This document shows positions 28,479 to 36,668 of a stretch of 36,668 bases of DNA, in pieces. Numbering within the stretch: position 1 is the first letter of the stretch; each line of letters begins with the position of its first letter. The stretch is from Desulfuromonas sp. GTDB taxonomy: Bacteria > Desulfobacterota > Desulfuromonadia > Desulfuromonadales > Geopsychrobacteraceae. The stretch covers positions 1 through 36,668 of the forward strand of contig PKUG01000099.1 in the NCBI GenBank assembly GCA_002869665.1. Reading direction: 5' to 3'. Both the position numbers and the translations under genes were made by a program. The notes under the pieces are model-generated. The model was not told the origin of the DNA and made no database searches. It was given only the letters and a program-made list of their open reading frames with translations.

Positions 28479-29855
28479 TCAGGCTGTGGACTGTCCGCTT
28501 TCCGGTGTGGGGCGCAGGCGTTTGAGACAGAGGCCGGAGAGGAGGAAGGTCGCGGAGAAGAGCAGCGGGGTGGTAATCCCCCAGACGACCAGGGCCTGCA
28601 GGTTGGCCTGCCAGAACTGCTGGAGAAAGAGGCCGGGGGAGTGGCTTAGCAGTTCCGTCAGCCGCTCCGTATCGTTCGGCAGTAGATGGGTGGCAAAGAA
28701 TCGTTCGCCACCAATGAAAAACGGGACGAAGAGACTGATATGCAGCGGCAGGGTGAGGCAATTGGCGAGCTGGACGACCGCCTGGTTCCAGCGCAGCAGC
28801 GCGGCCAGGAGAATGCAGAGCAGGCTGGTCCCCCAGATCACGGGCATGACGCCGACGGTCGCGCCGAGGAACGAGCGGACCTTGATATCTGTTTCCACCA
28901 GCGGGGTGTGAAACCCGGCAGTAAACCGGCTGAGCACATCCCGGCGCTGACGATTCTGCAGCAGATCGGCGGCGAAGTTGATGCGCCCCTTTTCGAACAG
29001 CAGCAGGTCGGTGCTGCTCCCCTGGCGGTAGAGGCTCTTGGGGCACCCCTTGTCGAGGAACATGCCGACGCGGATCGGTTGCGGATCATCGTAATTCCGG
29101 GCGCTGTAGCACTGGACGATCTCACCGATCATCAGGGCGACGATCTCGACCATCGCCACGATCCCGACCCCGGTGCCGCCGGCGACATCGGTGTCGATGA
29201 TGGTGACGACGCGGCGGTTCTTGGAGCAGGGGGTGGCTTCGCGGATGATCGCCTGCGGATTACAGGAGTGGAAACGGCCATCAATCACGTAATAATCGAT
29301 CACCTCCCCGGCGACTGGGGTGTGGTTGTAGTGGTACTTGTCCGGGGTCAGGCGGAAGAGGGCGAAGTCGCCGTTGCGAAACACGTCCAGCCAGTCTGTT
29401 TGCTCCTCGCCGAGCAGGTTGGGATAGGAGAAAAACTTGTCCTTGATGTTGAGGCCGGTGATTTCGCCCAGTGAACCGACGATCACCCGGGCGTCGGCCG
29501 GGTAGACGACGGATTGGTTACCGGTGGCCAGCGGGCGGCACTCCCAGTAGCGGATCTTGCGCTCGAAGACCTTGCGCGCCGTGTCCAGCGCTTCCGGCGG
29601 GTCAAGGCATTCGCGCAGATCGACCCCCGCTTCGCGCAGGAAGCGATCGTTCCCCAGCACCCTGGTCGACAGCGCCAGGTCGTAATTGAAGAACCCGAGC
29701 GCCCGGGTCGCCCCGGCGCCGGTCAGCAGGCGGAACAACTGGGGGGCGTTCTCGCGCACCGGGTGATAAAGCCAGCGGACGATGCGGTCGCTGAACAGCG
29801 GTTCGTTACAGACTCGACCGGTATGTCGGCTGATGTATTGATGTGTTCCGTCCAT
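28479..29855 (-). CDS. Phosphatidylserine decarboxylase fused to DUF2062 membrane domain
   Basis: A 458-residue fusion from the ATG at 29855 (GAGGA six bases before). Residues 1-300 match phosphatidylserine decarboxylase: the YISRHTGRV opening, D121 in PADARVIV, the RLTPDKYHYNHTPVAGEV histidine box (H178) and the self-cleavage region QGSSTDLLLF (GSS 279-281) that would create the pyruvoyl group. Residues about 322-450 have the DUF2062 pattern FLGATVGVMPVIWGTSLLCI with about three membrane segments, which would tether the enzyme. The usual LGST reads QGSS, as in some VGSS-type enzymes. The first 50 bp overlap the upstream 823-residue gene. No phosphatidylserine synthase gene is in the window. 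Confidence 0.85.
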   Translation of the reverse strand: MDGTHQYISRHTGRVCNEPLFSDRIVRWLYHPVRENAPQLFRLLTGAGATRALGFFNYDLALSTRVLGNDRFLREAGVDLRECLDPPEALDTARKVFERKIRYWECRPLATGNQSVVYPADARVIVGSLGEITGLNIKDKFFSYPNLLGEEQTDWLDVFRNGDFALFRLTPDKYHYNHTPVAGEVIDYYVIDGRFHSCNPQAIIREATPCSKNRRVVTIIDTDVAGGTGVGIVAMVEIVALMIGEIVQCYSARNYDDPQPIRVGMFLDKGCPKSLYRQGSSTDLLLFEKGRINFAADLLQNRQRRDVLSRFTAGFHTPLVETDIKVRSFLGATVGVMPVIWGTSLLCILLAALLRWNQAVVQLANCLTLPLHISLFVPFFIGGERFFATHLLPNDTERLTELLSHSPGLFLQQFWQANLQALVVWGITTPLLFSATFLLSGLCLKRLRPTPESGQSTA

Positions 29856-32277
29856 GATTGTCCTCGGGTAAAGAGAGTTCCGGCGGGATGTTCCGGCGTT
29901 CATACTTTTCGATCAGCAGCATCAGGTTGAGCAGCCGCTTGAGCGGCTGGATGCCGAGCTCATCGTTCATCAGGTCGCTTTCGATCAGGCGGCAGAAATC
30001 GGCCGCGCTCTTTCCCGCCATCAGTTGGTCCAGCAGCTGGCGCAGTTCGGCGGCGACCGGGCCCGGATCGTTTTCGAGGGTCCGCAGATCGGTGCGCAAC
30101 AGGGTCAAGCCCTGGCGCATGTGTTCGCGGCGCAGGGTCTCCCGGTAGTAGGTTTCGGCCTGGCGGTTGAAAGCGTCGGCGTCCACGCGTAATGGGCGCC
30201 CTTCAGCGTGACCGACGATGCCGCGCACCAGGCGTCCGGCGGCGGCCCGGCTCTCCGGATAGTCGAGGCGCGCTTCGAGGTCGCCGAGCAGCTCGCCGAA
30301 GCCGAACATCTCGATCAGTTCGGCGCCGTCTTCGCGCAGCAGCGCGAGCAGCGCACGGCAGTAGTCTTCGCGGTAGATGCGCAGGTAGCCGGGGTAGCGC
30401 CGGCTGGCACGTATCCGCGCGGTGCGCCTGAGAATCTTCAGCAGAAAGCGGTTACGGGTGTTTTTCTGAACGTAGAAGGTCGGCACCCCCGCCGCTGAGG
30501 CGAAGAAAATCTGCCGCCGTTCGCTCTCGATCACCGGTGAATCGGGGATGTGGCGGTGGCGTACCTGCCCCGCGGCGATGTACTTGAAGGCGAGGGCGGT
30601 GATCAGGGCCTGGAGATTGGTGGCTGCGCCGAGATCCTCGGCCAGCTCGGGGAAGAGGCTGTAATGGCGTCCCTCGAAGCCGCTGAACCCCATCCCGGCG
30701 AAATCGCGCAGCTTGATGAACTGGTAGAGCGACATCTGGCGGTCGAATACCCCCATATCGGCGAGGTCTTCCTTGAGCTGCTCCTGGTTGCCGGGCAGGC
30801 CGTTATAGGCCGGGCTTTCATCGGTGCTGAGGAAACAGACCGGGTAATCGAGCAGGCGGAAATCGGGCACCAGGTCACCGCGCAGGCGGAAAGTGCGGCT
30901 CAGCAGGTGATCGAGCCCGGCCGGGCCGAAGGGGGTCAGGGCATGACCGAAGACTTTAAGGTCGGCCTTCTTCTTCCAGCGTCGCCAGAGCATGCGCAGG
31001 TGGGTGAAGTCGAGCTGGTGCGGCAGGAAACCGAGGGCTTTCTCCGGATGGAACTCCTCGAACCCCAGGCGGTAGGGGGCGGCGCTGTAGCTGTTGACGA
31101 ACAGCGGCAGAAAATGCTCCATGATCTTGGTCGCCAGATCGCCGAGATACTTTTCGCAGATTTCCGCCTGCCTGCCGCCACCGGCACAGGCGGCGCTCAG
31201 GCGCTTGCTGCCGAGGCTGATGTGAACGCCGTTGTTGGCCAGGCTGGTGTTGGAGAAGTTGGGGAGCACGACCAGGTTGTTGACGATGATCCCCGCTTCG
31301 CGCAGCTTGCCGACGGCGTTCATCTGGCTGCGGCTGAGAACCTGATGGCAGAGGTGCATGTAGGCGTGCTTCTTCTCCCCCTCGTCCCAGCCGGAGAGAC
31401 AGGGGCTCATGAACAGCTGGCGGTAGAAGGCGTCGGGGATCAGGTTGTTCAGGCGTTTTTGTTGCTGCGGTGAATGGGGGGCGAAATAGACGCGCGCCTC
31501 CTGGCCGTTTTCGAGCAGGCCGAAATTGAGGTTGGCGTAACGTACCAGCAGCTGGGTGAAGAGAAAACGGCGCGCCGTTTCCCCGCCCAGTTGCCGCCCC
31601 ATGCCACGGCGCGGCGCCAGGTGCGAGACATGAAAGGAGAAGGTTTCAGGCGAGCTGTTATCGTTGAGAAAGTGGCCGAGCAGCGATTCGGCGACCGGGT
31701 TGAGGTTGTCGCGCTGCTCCGGTTGGTTGCCGATCAGGTCGGCCAGGGCGAGCTTGATCAGGTAGCTGACCGGCAGGCGCAACCAGGGTTCCCCCCTGCT
31801 GCCGGTGAACTGAAAGCGGTCGACGTCGCTACGCAGACCACCCTCGGGGAGACGCTTGTCGGCCAGCAGGTCGCGCAGGAAGACCTGGGCGGCATAACGC
31901 GAGAGACGCCGATCCTCAAAGCGCACCCAGCTGTTTTCCCAGACCTGCTGGGCTTCGTCGTGGATCAGTTCATGGAGTTCGGCGAACAGCCGTTCCGGCG
32001 CCTCGCCGTTGAGGGTGCGGCGCTGCAGGTTGCCGAAGGCGCGCGATTCACGGATCGCCAGCGGCAGGTCGACGCGGTCGCAGCGGCCGATGACCACGGC
32101 CTGGAGCTCGGTTTCCGAGCCGGCGGTAATATCCTCTGCGCCGAAGGGGCGCAGCGCGTCGTTGTTGCCGTTCGCCGCGCCGAAGCCAAAAAATTCAGCG
32201 CAGCGTTCGGGGTCGATCAGCGGGTCGCGTTGCCTGTGTTCCGCAGCGATTAGATTAAGAAATGTTTTTCCGTTCAA
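29806..32277 (-). CDS. Large protein of unknown function (823 residues)
   Basis: I do not recognise a family. The chain has no signal peptide and no clear membrane span, so it is probably cytoplasmic. It contains conserved-looking blocks: FFGFGAANGNND near residue 30, ELHELIHDEAQQVW near 105, NNGVHISLGSKRLSAACAGGG near 350-370, and YRLGFEEFHPEKALGFLPHQLDF near 405-425. The final 150 residues are charged and helical. The frame is open for 2.5 kb with a codon pattern like its neighbours, so it is clearly coding. The stop lies 50 bp inside the PSD-DUF2062 gene, so the two must be coupled; this suggests a role with that lipid enzyme. It is divergent from the FRG gene. Confidence 0.85.
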   Translation of the reverse strand: MNGKTFLNLIAAEHRQRDPLIDPERCAEFFGFGAANGNNDALRPFGAEDITAGSETELQAVVIGRCDRVDLPLAIRESRAFGNLQRRTLNGEAPERLFAELHELIHDEAQQVWENSWVRFEDRRLSRYAAQVFLRDLLADKRLPEGGLRSDVDRFQFTGSRGEPWLRLPVSYLIKLALADLIGNQPEQRDNLNPVAESLLGHFLNDNSSPETFSFHVSHLAPRRGMGRQLGGETARRFLFTQLLVRYANLNFGLLENGQEARVYFAPHSPQQQKRLNNLIPDAFYRQLFMSPCLSGWDEGEKKHAYMHLCHQVLSRSQMNAVGKLREAGIIVNNLVVLPNFSNTSLANNGVHISLGSKRLSAACAGGGRQAEICEKYLGDLATKIMEHFLPLFVNSYSAAPYRLGFEEFHPEKALGFLPHQLDFTHLRMLWRRWKKKADLKVFGHALTPFGPAGLDHLLSRTFRLRGDLVPDFRLLDYPVCFLSTDESPAYNGLPGNQEQLKEDLADMGVFDRQMSLYQFIKLRDFAGMGFSGFEGRHYSLFPELAEDLGAATNLQALITALAFKYIAAGQVRHRHIPDSPVIESERRQIFFASAAGVPTFYVQKNTRNRFLLKILRRTARIRASRRYPGYLRIYREDYCRALLALLREDGAELIEMFGFGELLGDLEARLDYPESRAAAGRLVRGIVGHAEGRPLRVDADAFNRQAETYYRETLRREHMRQGLTLLRTDLRTLENDPGPVAAELRQLLDQLMAGKSAADFCRLIESDLMNDELGIQPLKRLLNLMLLIEKYERRNIPPELSLPEDNHGRNTSIHQPTYRSSL

Positions 32278-32447
32278 ACAGTCCCTCCGGGCTTCTTTTC
32301 GCAGGCATCCTGGCAGGGCACTGTTGGCGCTGAATGACCGTTCTGTCAGAAACAGATGTTCCCCTGTTTGCGGCGACTGACCGAATCCTCACATTTCCCA
32401 CATCGCCGGCAAACCTTGCTCCGGCTTGATGTTGGACCGAGGTGGCT

Positions 32448-33269
32448 ATGAATCAGGTCAGGGTGACAAGCTGGGGTCAATTGCAGGAGGAGTTGTTTGC
32501 CGACTCCTGGAGCGCCGATATCGGCCGCTTCCGTTCCCGTTATGCCTTTCGCGGCCTCTCCGACGCCGACTACCGGCTGGAAACCACCCTGATGCGTCTC
32601 GGCGGCGACTTCGCGCCCCTTGAACGCCACCTGCTGCGCAATTTCAAGAAATACGCCCGCCGCAACGTGGTCGAGCAGGATTCGCTCTGGCACTGGCTGT
32701 CGGTGGCGCAGCATTACGGCCTGCCGACCCGGCTGCTTGACTGGACCTATTCCCCTTACGTCGCCCTCCACTTCGCCACTGCCAACCTCGAACGCTTCGC
32801 CCTCGACGGGGCGATCTGGGCGGTCAACTATCTCAAGGCCCACCAGTTGCTGCCGGAGCTGCTGCGCGCCAAGCTCGACGAGGAAGGGGCCAACGTCTTC
32901 ACCGTCGAAATGCTCGCCGAGACCATCACCAGCCAGACCGAGTTCGAGCACCTTGAAGAGAACGACTACACACTCTTCTTCGAGCCCCCCTCAATCGACG
33001 ACCGGATCATCAACCAGTTCGGTTTCTTCTCGGTCATGCCGCGTGCGCAGAGCATTCTCGATGTCTGGCTGGAGCGCCACCCCGAACTCTGGCGCCGGAT
33101 CATCATCCCCGCCGAACTCAAATGGGAAATCCGCGACAAACTCGACCAGGCCAATATCACCGAGCGCGTGCTCTTCCCCGGCCTCGACGGTCTGAGCCAC
33201 TGGCTGAAGCGGCACTACAGTCCGAAGAGCGACGCCCTGCCGGTGCGCCTGGTGGCGAATCGGCCGTAG
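32448..33269 (+). CDS. FRG-domain protein
   Basis: A 273-residue soluble protein from the ATG at 32448 (GAGG five bases before; a GTG two codons earlier is in frame). The FRG domain is clear: YAFRGLSDADYRLETTLMR, then LWHWLSVAQHYGLPTRLLDW and SPYVALHFATANL. FRG domains are named for their Phe-Arg-Gly motif and occur in phage, toxin-antitoxin and defence-island proteins, but their biochemistry is not well defined. Here it stands alone, divergent from the 823-residue gene with a 170-bp shared promoter region. There is no toxin, methylase or nuclease partner, and no sign of a defence island. Confidence 0.88.
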   Translation: MNQVRVTSWGQLQEELFADSWSADIGRFRSRYAFRGLSDADYRLETTLMRLGGDFAPLERHLLRNFKKYARRNVVEQDSLWHWLSVAQHYGLPTRLLDWTYSPYVALHFATANLERFALDGAIWAVNYLKAHQLLPELLRAKLDEEGANVFTVEMLAETITSQTEFEHLEENDYTLFFEPPSIDDRIINQFGFFSVMPRAQSILDVWLERHPELWRRIIIPAELKWEIRDKLDQANITERVLFPGLDGLSHWLKRHYSPKSDALPVRLVANRP

Positions 33270-33311
33270 TTTTGTTGTTCCGGCAAAATTTTTCAGTGGT
33301 GACCCATGTCT

Positions 33312-33356
33312 CCCTTCTCCCTGGGGAGAAGGTGGCCGCAGGGCGGTTGAGGGGGC
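33312..33356 (+). repeat. Dispersed intergenic repeat, copy 3
   Basis: The element opens CCCTTCTCCCTGGGGAGAA and continues GGTGGCCGCAGGGCGGTTGAGGGGGC. It differs from copy 2 (26447-26492) at a few positions. The same kind of trailing sequence, CATTC then ACCCC, follows both. The remainder of 33270-33506 shows nothing else recognisable. Confidence 0.8.
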
Positions 33357-33506
33357 TTTTTCGACGCATTCTCCCTCACCCCGACCCTCTCTCAGGATTT
33401 TCAATCCTGGATTAAGCCTGGGTGCGGCGGTTCAGTGTCGGGAGTTCTCTTGGAATTCAGGCAGGAACAGTGGCGCCGGGCCCCTGTCCTGCCCGCGTGA
33501 GCGGAA

Positions 33507-33755
33507 CTACTTGTCGTTGACGAGGAGGTTTTCGCGATCGAGGCCGCAGGGGCGGCTGGATCTGAGGGCGTTGCAGAGGTAGATGGGGCAGTTGTCGTAA
33601 TCGTCACCGCTGCAGTAGGTCTGGCGGTGGGCAGCCGAAGGGTTCTCCTGCGAGATTGCAACCCGGCAGCTCTGTTTGGCGGCATCGTAATCGGGACAGC
33701 TGTGATGAATTTTCAGTTGGCCGCCGAAGCGCGGCAGCGTCGTTTTCAACATCAT
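33507..33755 (-). CDS. Small cysteine-rich protein of unknown function
   Basis: An 82-residue soluble protein with six Cys arranged as HHSCPDYDAAKQSC, then YCSGDDYDNCPIYLC, then a last Cys near RPCGLD. Such spacing could bind a metal or an iron-sulphur cluster; I do not recognise the family. The ATG (doubled, 33755 and 33752) follows AAGGAAACGGA. It stands alone between the FRG gene and the glycosyltransferase, both on the other strand. Its coding status is moderately supported by the regular Cys spacing and the ribosome binding site. Confidence 0.6.
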   Translation of the reverse strand: MMLKTTLPRFGGQLKIHHSCPDYDAAKQSCRVAISQENPSAAHRQTYCSGDDYDNCPIYLCNALRSSRPCGLDRENLLVNDK

Positions 33756-33980
33756 TGTTTTCCGTTTCCTTCAGTCTTCATGGTTATTTTGTTGCCGCCA
33801 TATAACTGTAGCGATGCGAGGAGGGAATAAGAGAAATATTAGCTTTGCGTGAGGTTGACGAGTAAAAATGTCAAGAAATTGAAAGGTTGGCATATCGGCA
33901 AACATGAAATCCTGATCAGCCGCTCACCGGAACTTAACCGCACAAGGTTAAACCGTGCGCAAAAAAGAACGGAGAGCGAT

Positions 33981-36410
33981 ATGGCCAAAGTTGACCTGCA
34001 CGTCCACTCGAAATATTCTAACCACCCCTCCGAATGGTTTCTTCAGCGTCTCGGCGCTTCGGAATCCTACACCGAGCCGGAGGTCGTCTATCAGACCGCC
34101 CGCCAGCGGGGGATGGATTTTGTCACCATCACCGATCACAACTGCATGCGCGCCTCGCTGGAACTGGTCGAGAGCCACCCGGAGCACTGCTTCACCGGGG
34201 TCGAGGCGACCGCCTACTTCCCCGAGGACGGCTGCAAGATTCATATTCTGATTTATGGTCTGACCCGCGAGCAGTTTGCCGTGATCCAGAAGCTGCGCCG
34301 TAATATCTACCAGCTGCGCGCCTATCTTCTTGAACAGGACCTGGCCTGCGTGGTTGCCCATGCCACCTACTCGATCAACGGCCGCCTGACCCTGGCGCAC
34401 CTGGAAAAGCTGATCCTGCTGTTCAACAACTTCGAGGGGCGCAACGGCAGCCGCAGCACTCTGCACAACGATGTCCTGGCCCGCGTTCTGAAGGGGCTGA
34501 CCCCGGCCGATATCCATCGCCTGCAGGAGCGTCACGGCATTGAGCCCTGGGGCCCCAACCCCTGGGAAAAAGGGTTGACCGGTGGCTCGGATGATCACGC
34601 CGGGATCTTCATCGGTAAAACCTGCACCGCAGCCATTGCCGCCAACCCGCAGGAGTTTCTCTGTCGCCTGAAGGGGCGGCGGATGGAACCGCAGGGGCGT
34701 CAGAACGACTTCCAGGGGCTGACCTTCGCCATCTACAAGATCGCCTACGATTTCTCCCGTCAGCACAGCACCCCCTTTGCCCAGTCGGCGATCAGCGACC
34801 TGACCCGCCAGCTGTTCAGCGGGGACCAGAAGCTCAGCTTTCGCGAGCGGCTGAAGCTGAACAAGATGAAGCGCCAGAAAGAGAACCCGATCTACCAGAG
34901 CATCGCCCGCCTGATCGAAGCCAGCCGCGATCTCGACCAGGACGACATCGACAGCCGTCTCGACCTGCTCTACGAGTGCATCAGCGATGTTTCCGACCAG
35001 TATTTCCGCAGCCTGCTTGCGCCGCTGAACGCCGATATCGAGGAGATGGATATCCTGCGCATCATCCAGGGGCTGTCGTCGACGATCCCCGGGATCTTCC
35101 TCTCGGTCCCCTTCTTCACCTCGTTCCGCCACATGTTCGGCGATCGTGAGCTGATCGCCAGCCTCGAGCAGAGCCTCGGCAAGCAGGAGTCTAGCCGCAG
35201 CAAACGGATTCTCTGGCTCACCGACACCCTGACCGATCTCAACGGCGTCTCGATGACGCTGCAGACGATCGGCCGCCTGGCCGATGAGAAGGGGTACGAC
35301 ATCCGCATTCTCGCCAGCCTTGATGAGGTCGGCGACGAACTGCCGCGGGCGACCCTGGCGGTGCCGCCGATTCATGAATTCCGCCTGCCGCACTACGAGC
35401 AGCTGCACATCAAGGTCCCCTCGGTGCTGCGCATGCTCAAGGCGGTTTACAGCTACCAGCCGGACGAGGTCTACATTTCCACCCCCGGCCCCGTCGGTCT
35501 GCTCGGTCTGATGATGGGGAAGATGCTCGGGGTGAAGGTGAGCGGCATCTACCACACCGACTTCACCCTCGAAGCCGAGGCGATCATCGACGAACCGGCA
35601 ATCGGGCACATGATCGAGAGCTACAACAAGTGGTTCTTCAACCAGTTCGACACCCTGCTGGTGCCGACCGCCGAGTACATGCAGTTGCTCAAAGAGCGTG
35701 GCTACCGCTACCGCCACATGCAGCGCTTCCGCCGTGGGCTGCGCACCGAGCACTTCTTCCCGGCGGCGGTGCGCCGGCAGCCCGACGGCAAGCGGCCGCG
35801 GCTGCTTTATGTCGGCCGCGTCTCCAAGGACAAAAACCTCGACTTCCTCCAGAGCGTCTACCGCGGCCTGCTGGAAAAGTATCCCGAAGCGGCGCTGACC
35901 CTGGTTGGAGACGGCCCCTATCTGGATGAGCTGAAACGCCAGTGCCGCGACCTGCCGCGCGTCGAGTTCCTCGGCCGCGTCGCCTACAGCGACCTGCCGC
36001 AGGTCTACAACGAGCACGACATCTTCCTCTTCCCGAGCACGACCGACACCTTCGGCATGGCGGTTCTCGAAGCCCAGGCCTGCGCCCTGCCGGCACTGGT
36101 GTCCGATGTCGGCGGCCCCAAGGAGATCGTCGCCGCCGGTGAGACCGGCCATGTCCTGCCGGTGAATGATCCCGAGCGTTGGGTTGCAGTCCTCGACGGC
36201 CTGCTCAGCGACCTGGGCAACGGCGGCGCGGAATACACCCGGATCGGTCGGGCCGCGCGGAGCAGGGTCGAAGAACTCTACAGCTGGGACAGCATCCTCC
36301 ACAACATGGTCGATGCGAACGGCGATGAACTGCTCAGCCCCAGTCGGGGGCGCCACCAGTCCTCCATCAAGCGCCTGCTGCGTCTGGCGTCGGGGATGAT
36401 GGTCTACTGA
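33981..36410 (+). CDS. PHP-domain/GT4 glycosyltransferase fusion
   Basis: An 809-residue two-domain protein from the ATG at 33981 (GGAGAG upstream); the frame opens 44 codons earlier without a start signal. A PHP phosphoesterase domain fills about residues 1-280: metal-binding DLHVHSKYSNHPSE (H7, H9), TDHN near 52, and a later TGGSDDHAG motif. A helical spacer follows. A GT-B, GT4-type glycosyltransferase occupies about 410-800, with YHTDFTLEAE, RPRLLYVGRVSKDKNLDFL, LVGDGPYLDELKR and the retaining-GT motif PSTTDTFGMAVLEAQACALP. Membrane glycolipid or polysaccharide synthesis is likely. The next gene makes nucleotide-sugar acids, consistent with that role. Confidence 0.93.
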   Translation: MAKVDLHVHSKYSNHPSEWFLQRLGASESYTEPEVVYQTARQRGMDFVTITDHNCMRASLELVESHPEHCFTGVEATAYFPEDGCKIHILIYGLTREQFAVIQKLRRNIYQLRAYLLEQDLACVVAHATYSINGRLTLAHLEKLILLFNNFEGRNGSRSTLHNDVLARVLKGLTPADIHRLQERHGIEPWGPNPWEKGLTGGSDDHAGIFIGKTCTAAIAANPQEFLCRLKGRRMEPQGRQNDFQGLTFAIYKIAYDFSRQHSTPFAQSAISDLTRQLFSGDQKLSFRERLKLNKMKRQKENPIYQSIARLIEASRDLDQDDIDSRLDLLYECISDVSDQYFRSLLAPLNADIEEMDILRIIQGLSSTIPGIFLSVPFFTSFRHMFGDRELIASLEQSLGKQESSRSKRILWLTDTLTDLNGVSMTLQTIGRLADEKGYDIRILASLDEVGDELPRATLAVPPIHEFRLPHYEQLHIKVPSVLRMLKAVYSYQPDEVYISTPGPVGLLGLMMGKMLGVKVSGIYHTDFTLEAEAIIDEPAIGHMIESYNKWFFNQFDTLLVPTAEYMQLLKERGYRYRHMQRFRRGLRTEHFFPAAVRRQPDGKRPRLLYVGRVSKDKNLDFLQSVYRGLLEKYPEAALTLVGDGPYLDELKRQCRDLPRVEFLGRVAYSDLPQVYNEHDIFLFPSTTDTFGMAVLEAQACALPALVSDVGGPKEIVAAGETGHVLPVNDPERWVAVLDGLLSDLGNGGAEYTRIGRAARSRVEELYSWDSILHNMVDANGDELLSPSRGRHQSSIKRLLRLASGMMVY

Positions 36411-36435
36411 TTGCTGCCGCAGAAAAGGTTCAGAT

Positions 36436-36668
36436 ATGAAAATCGCTATTGCCGGGACCGGGTATGTTGGCCTGTCCAACGCCGTCCTGCTGGCCCAGCA
36501 CAACCCGGTCGTCGCGCTCGATATCGTTCCCGAGCGGGTCACCCGGCTCAATAATCGCCAGTCGCCGATCGAGGATCGTGAAATTGAAGAGTACCTCGCC
36601 GACAGTACTCTCGATTTCAGCGCCACCCTCGACCCACGCGAGGCCTACACCGGTGCCGAACTGGTGAT
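36436..36668 (+). CDS. Nucleotide-sugar dehydrogenase, UDP-glucose dehydrogenase-like (partial)
   Basis: The first 77 codons of a protein cut by the window edge. It starts MKIAIAGTGYVGLSNAVLL, the Rossmann-fold NAD-binding motif of UDP-glucose/UDP-N-acetylmannosamine dehydrogenases, followed by ALDIVPERVTRLNNRQSPIED. The ATG at 36436 lies 25 bp after the PHP-GT4 stop, so the two are probably co-transcribed. The product would be a UDP-sugar acid used by a polysaccharide or glycolipid pathway. The catalytic Cys is beyond the window, so the exact substrate cannot be determined. Confidence 0.9.
   Translation, partial: MKIAIAGTGYVGLSNAVLLAQHNPVVALDIVPERVTRLNNRQSPIEDREIEEYLADSTLDFSATLDPREAYTGAELV

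Noticed and set aside
33948-36626. 892-codon open frame on the minus strand
   Set aside because: It is antisense to the PHP-GT4 gene, which has clear motifs. The antisense product has none and arises from GC-rich third positions.

Overview
The window looks like a chromosomal segment of a free-living, GC-rich, anaerobic Desulfuromonadales/Geobacter-like deltaproteobacterium. This is an inference from gene content: a Dcu-type C4-dicarboxylate carrier with a separate DcuS/DcuR-like two-component system, a GEMM-I (cyclic-dinucleotide) type riboswitch, a PHP-glycosyltransferase fusion, many zinc-ribbon or Cys-rich small proteins, and hexanucleotide arrays between genes. No rRNA, tRNA, CRISPR array, phage or intact insertion sequence was found.

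Positions 1-13143 are mostly housekeeping genes. A hexamer array and a LysR regulator come first. A long minus-strand series follows, read from right to left: mfd, two SurA/PpiC-type periplasmic foldases, a terminator, pdxA, a second hexamer array, uvrA, a four-zinc-ribbon protein, cardiolipin synthase and a 4-oxalocrotonate tautomerase homologue. Both DNA-repair genes (mfd and uvrA) lie in this block.

Positions 13400-19470 hold a DUF302 protein, a Dcu transporter, a cupin gene behind an unusual GEMM-I-like aptamer with a terminator platform, a universal-stress-type protein, a CWC-type Cys-rich protein, an exported phospholipase-D protein and a nitroreductase.

Positions 19500-22250 form a small accessory island. 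An amidase-tetR operon has a near-consensus promoter and a 25-bp palindromic operator. It is flanked on the opposite strand by two decayed SnoaL-like ester-cyclase genes.

Positions 22300-28000 hold a transglutaminase-like protease, a hemolysin III/PAQR membrane protein, the DcuSR-like pair, a gutted SbmA/YddA-type ABC transporter and an exported coiled-coil protein.

Positions 28000-36668 are the least conventional part. A minus-strand set encodes an unrecognised 823-residue protein, a phosphatidylserine decarboxylase fused to a DUF2062 membrane domain (the two genes overlap by 50 bp), and a small helical protein. Divergent from it are a stand-alone FRG-domain protein and, further on, a PHP-GT4 glycosyltransferase followed by a nucleotide-sugar dehydrogenase cut by the window edge. 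Lipid and envelope functions recur across the window: two PLD-family enzymes, the PSD, the glycosyltransferase and the foldases.

The best candidates for something undescribed are the variant GEMM-I aptamer before the cupin gene and the 823-residue protein/PSD-DUF2062 pair.
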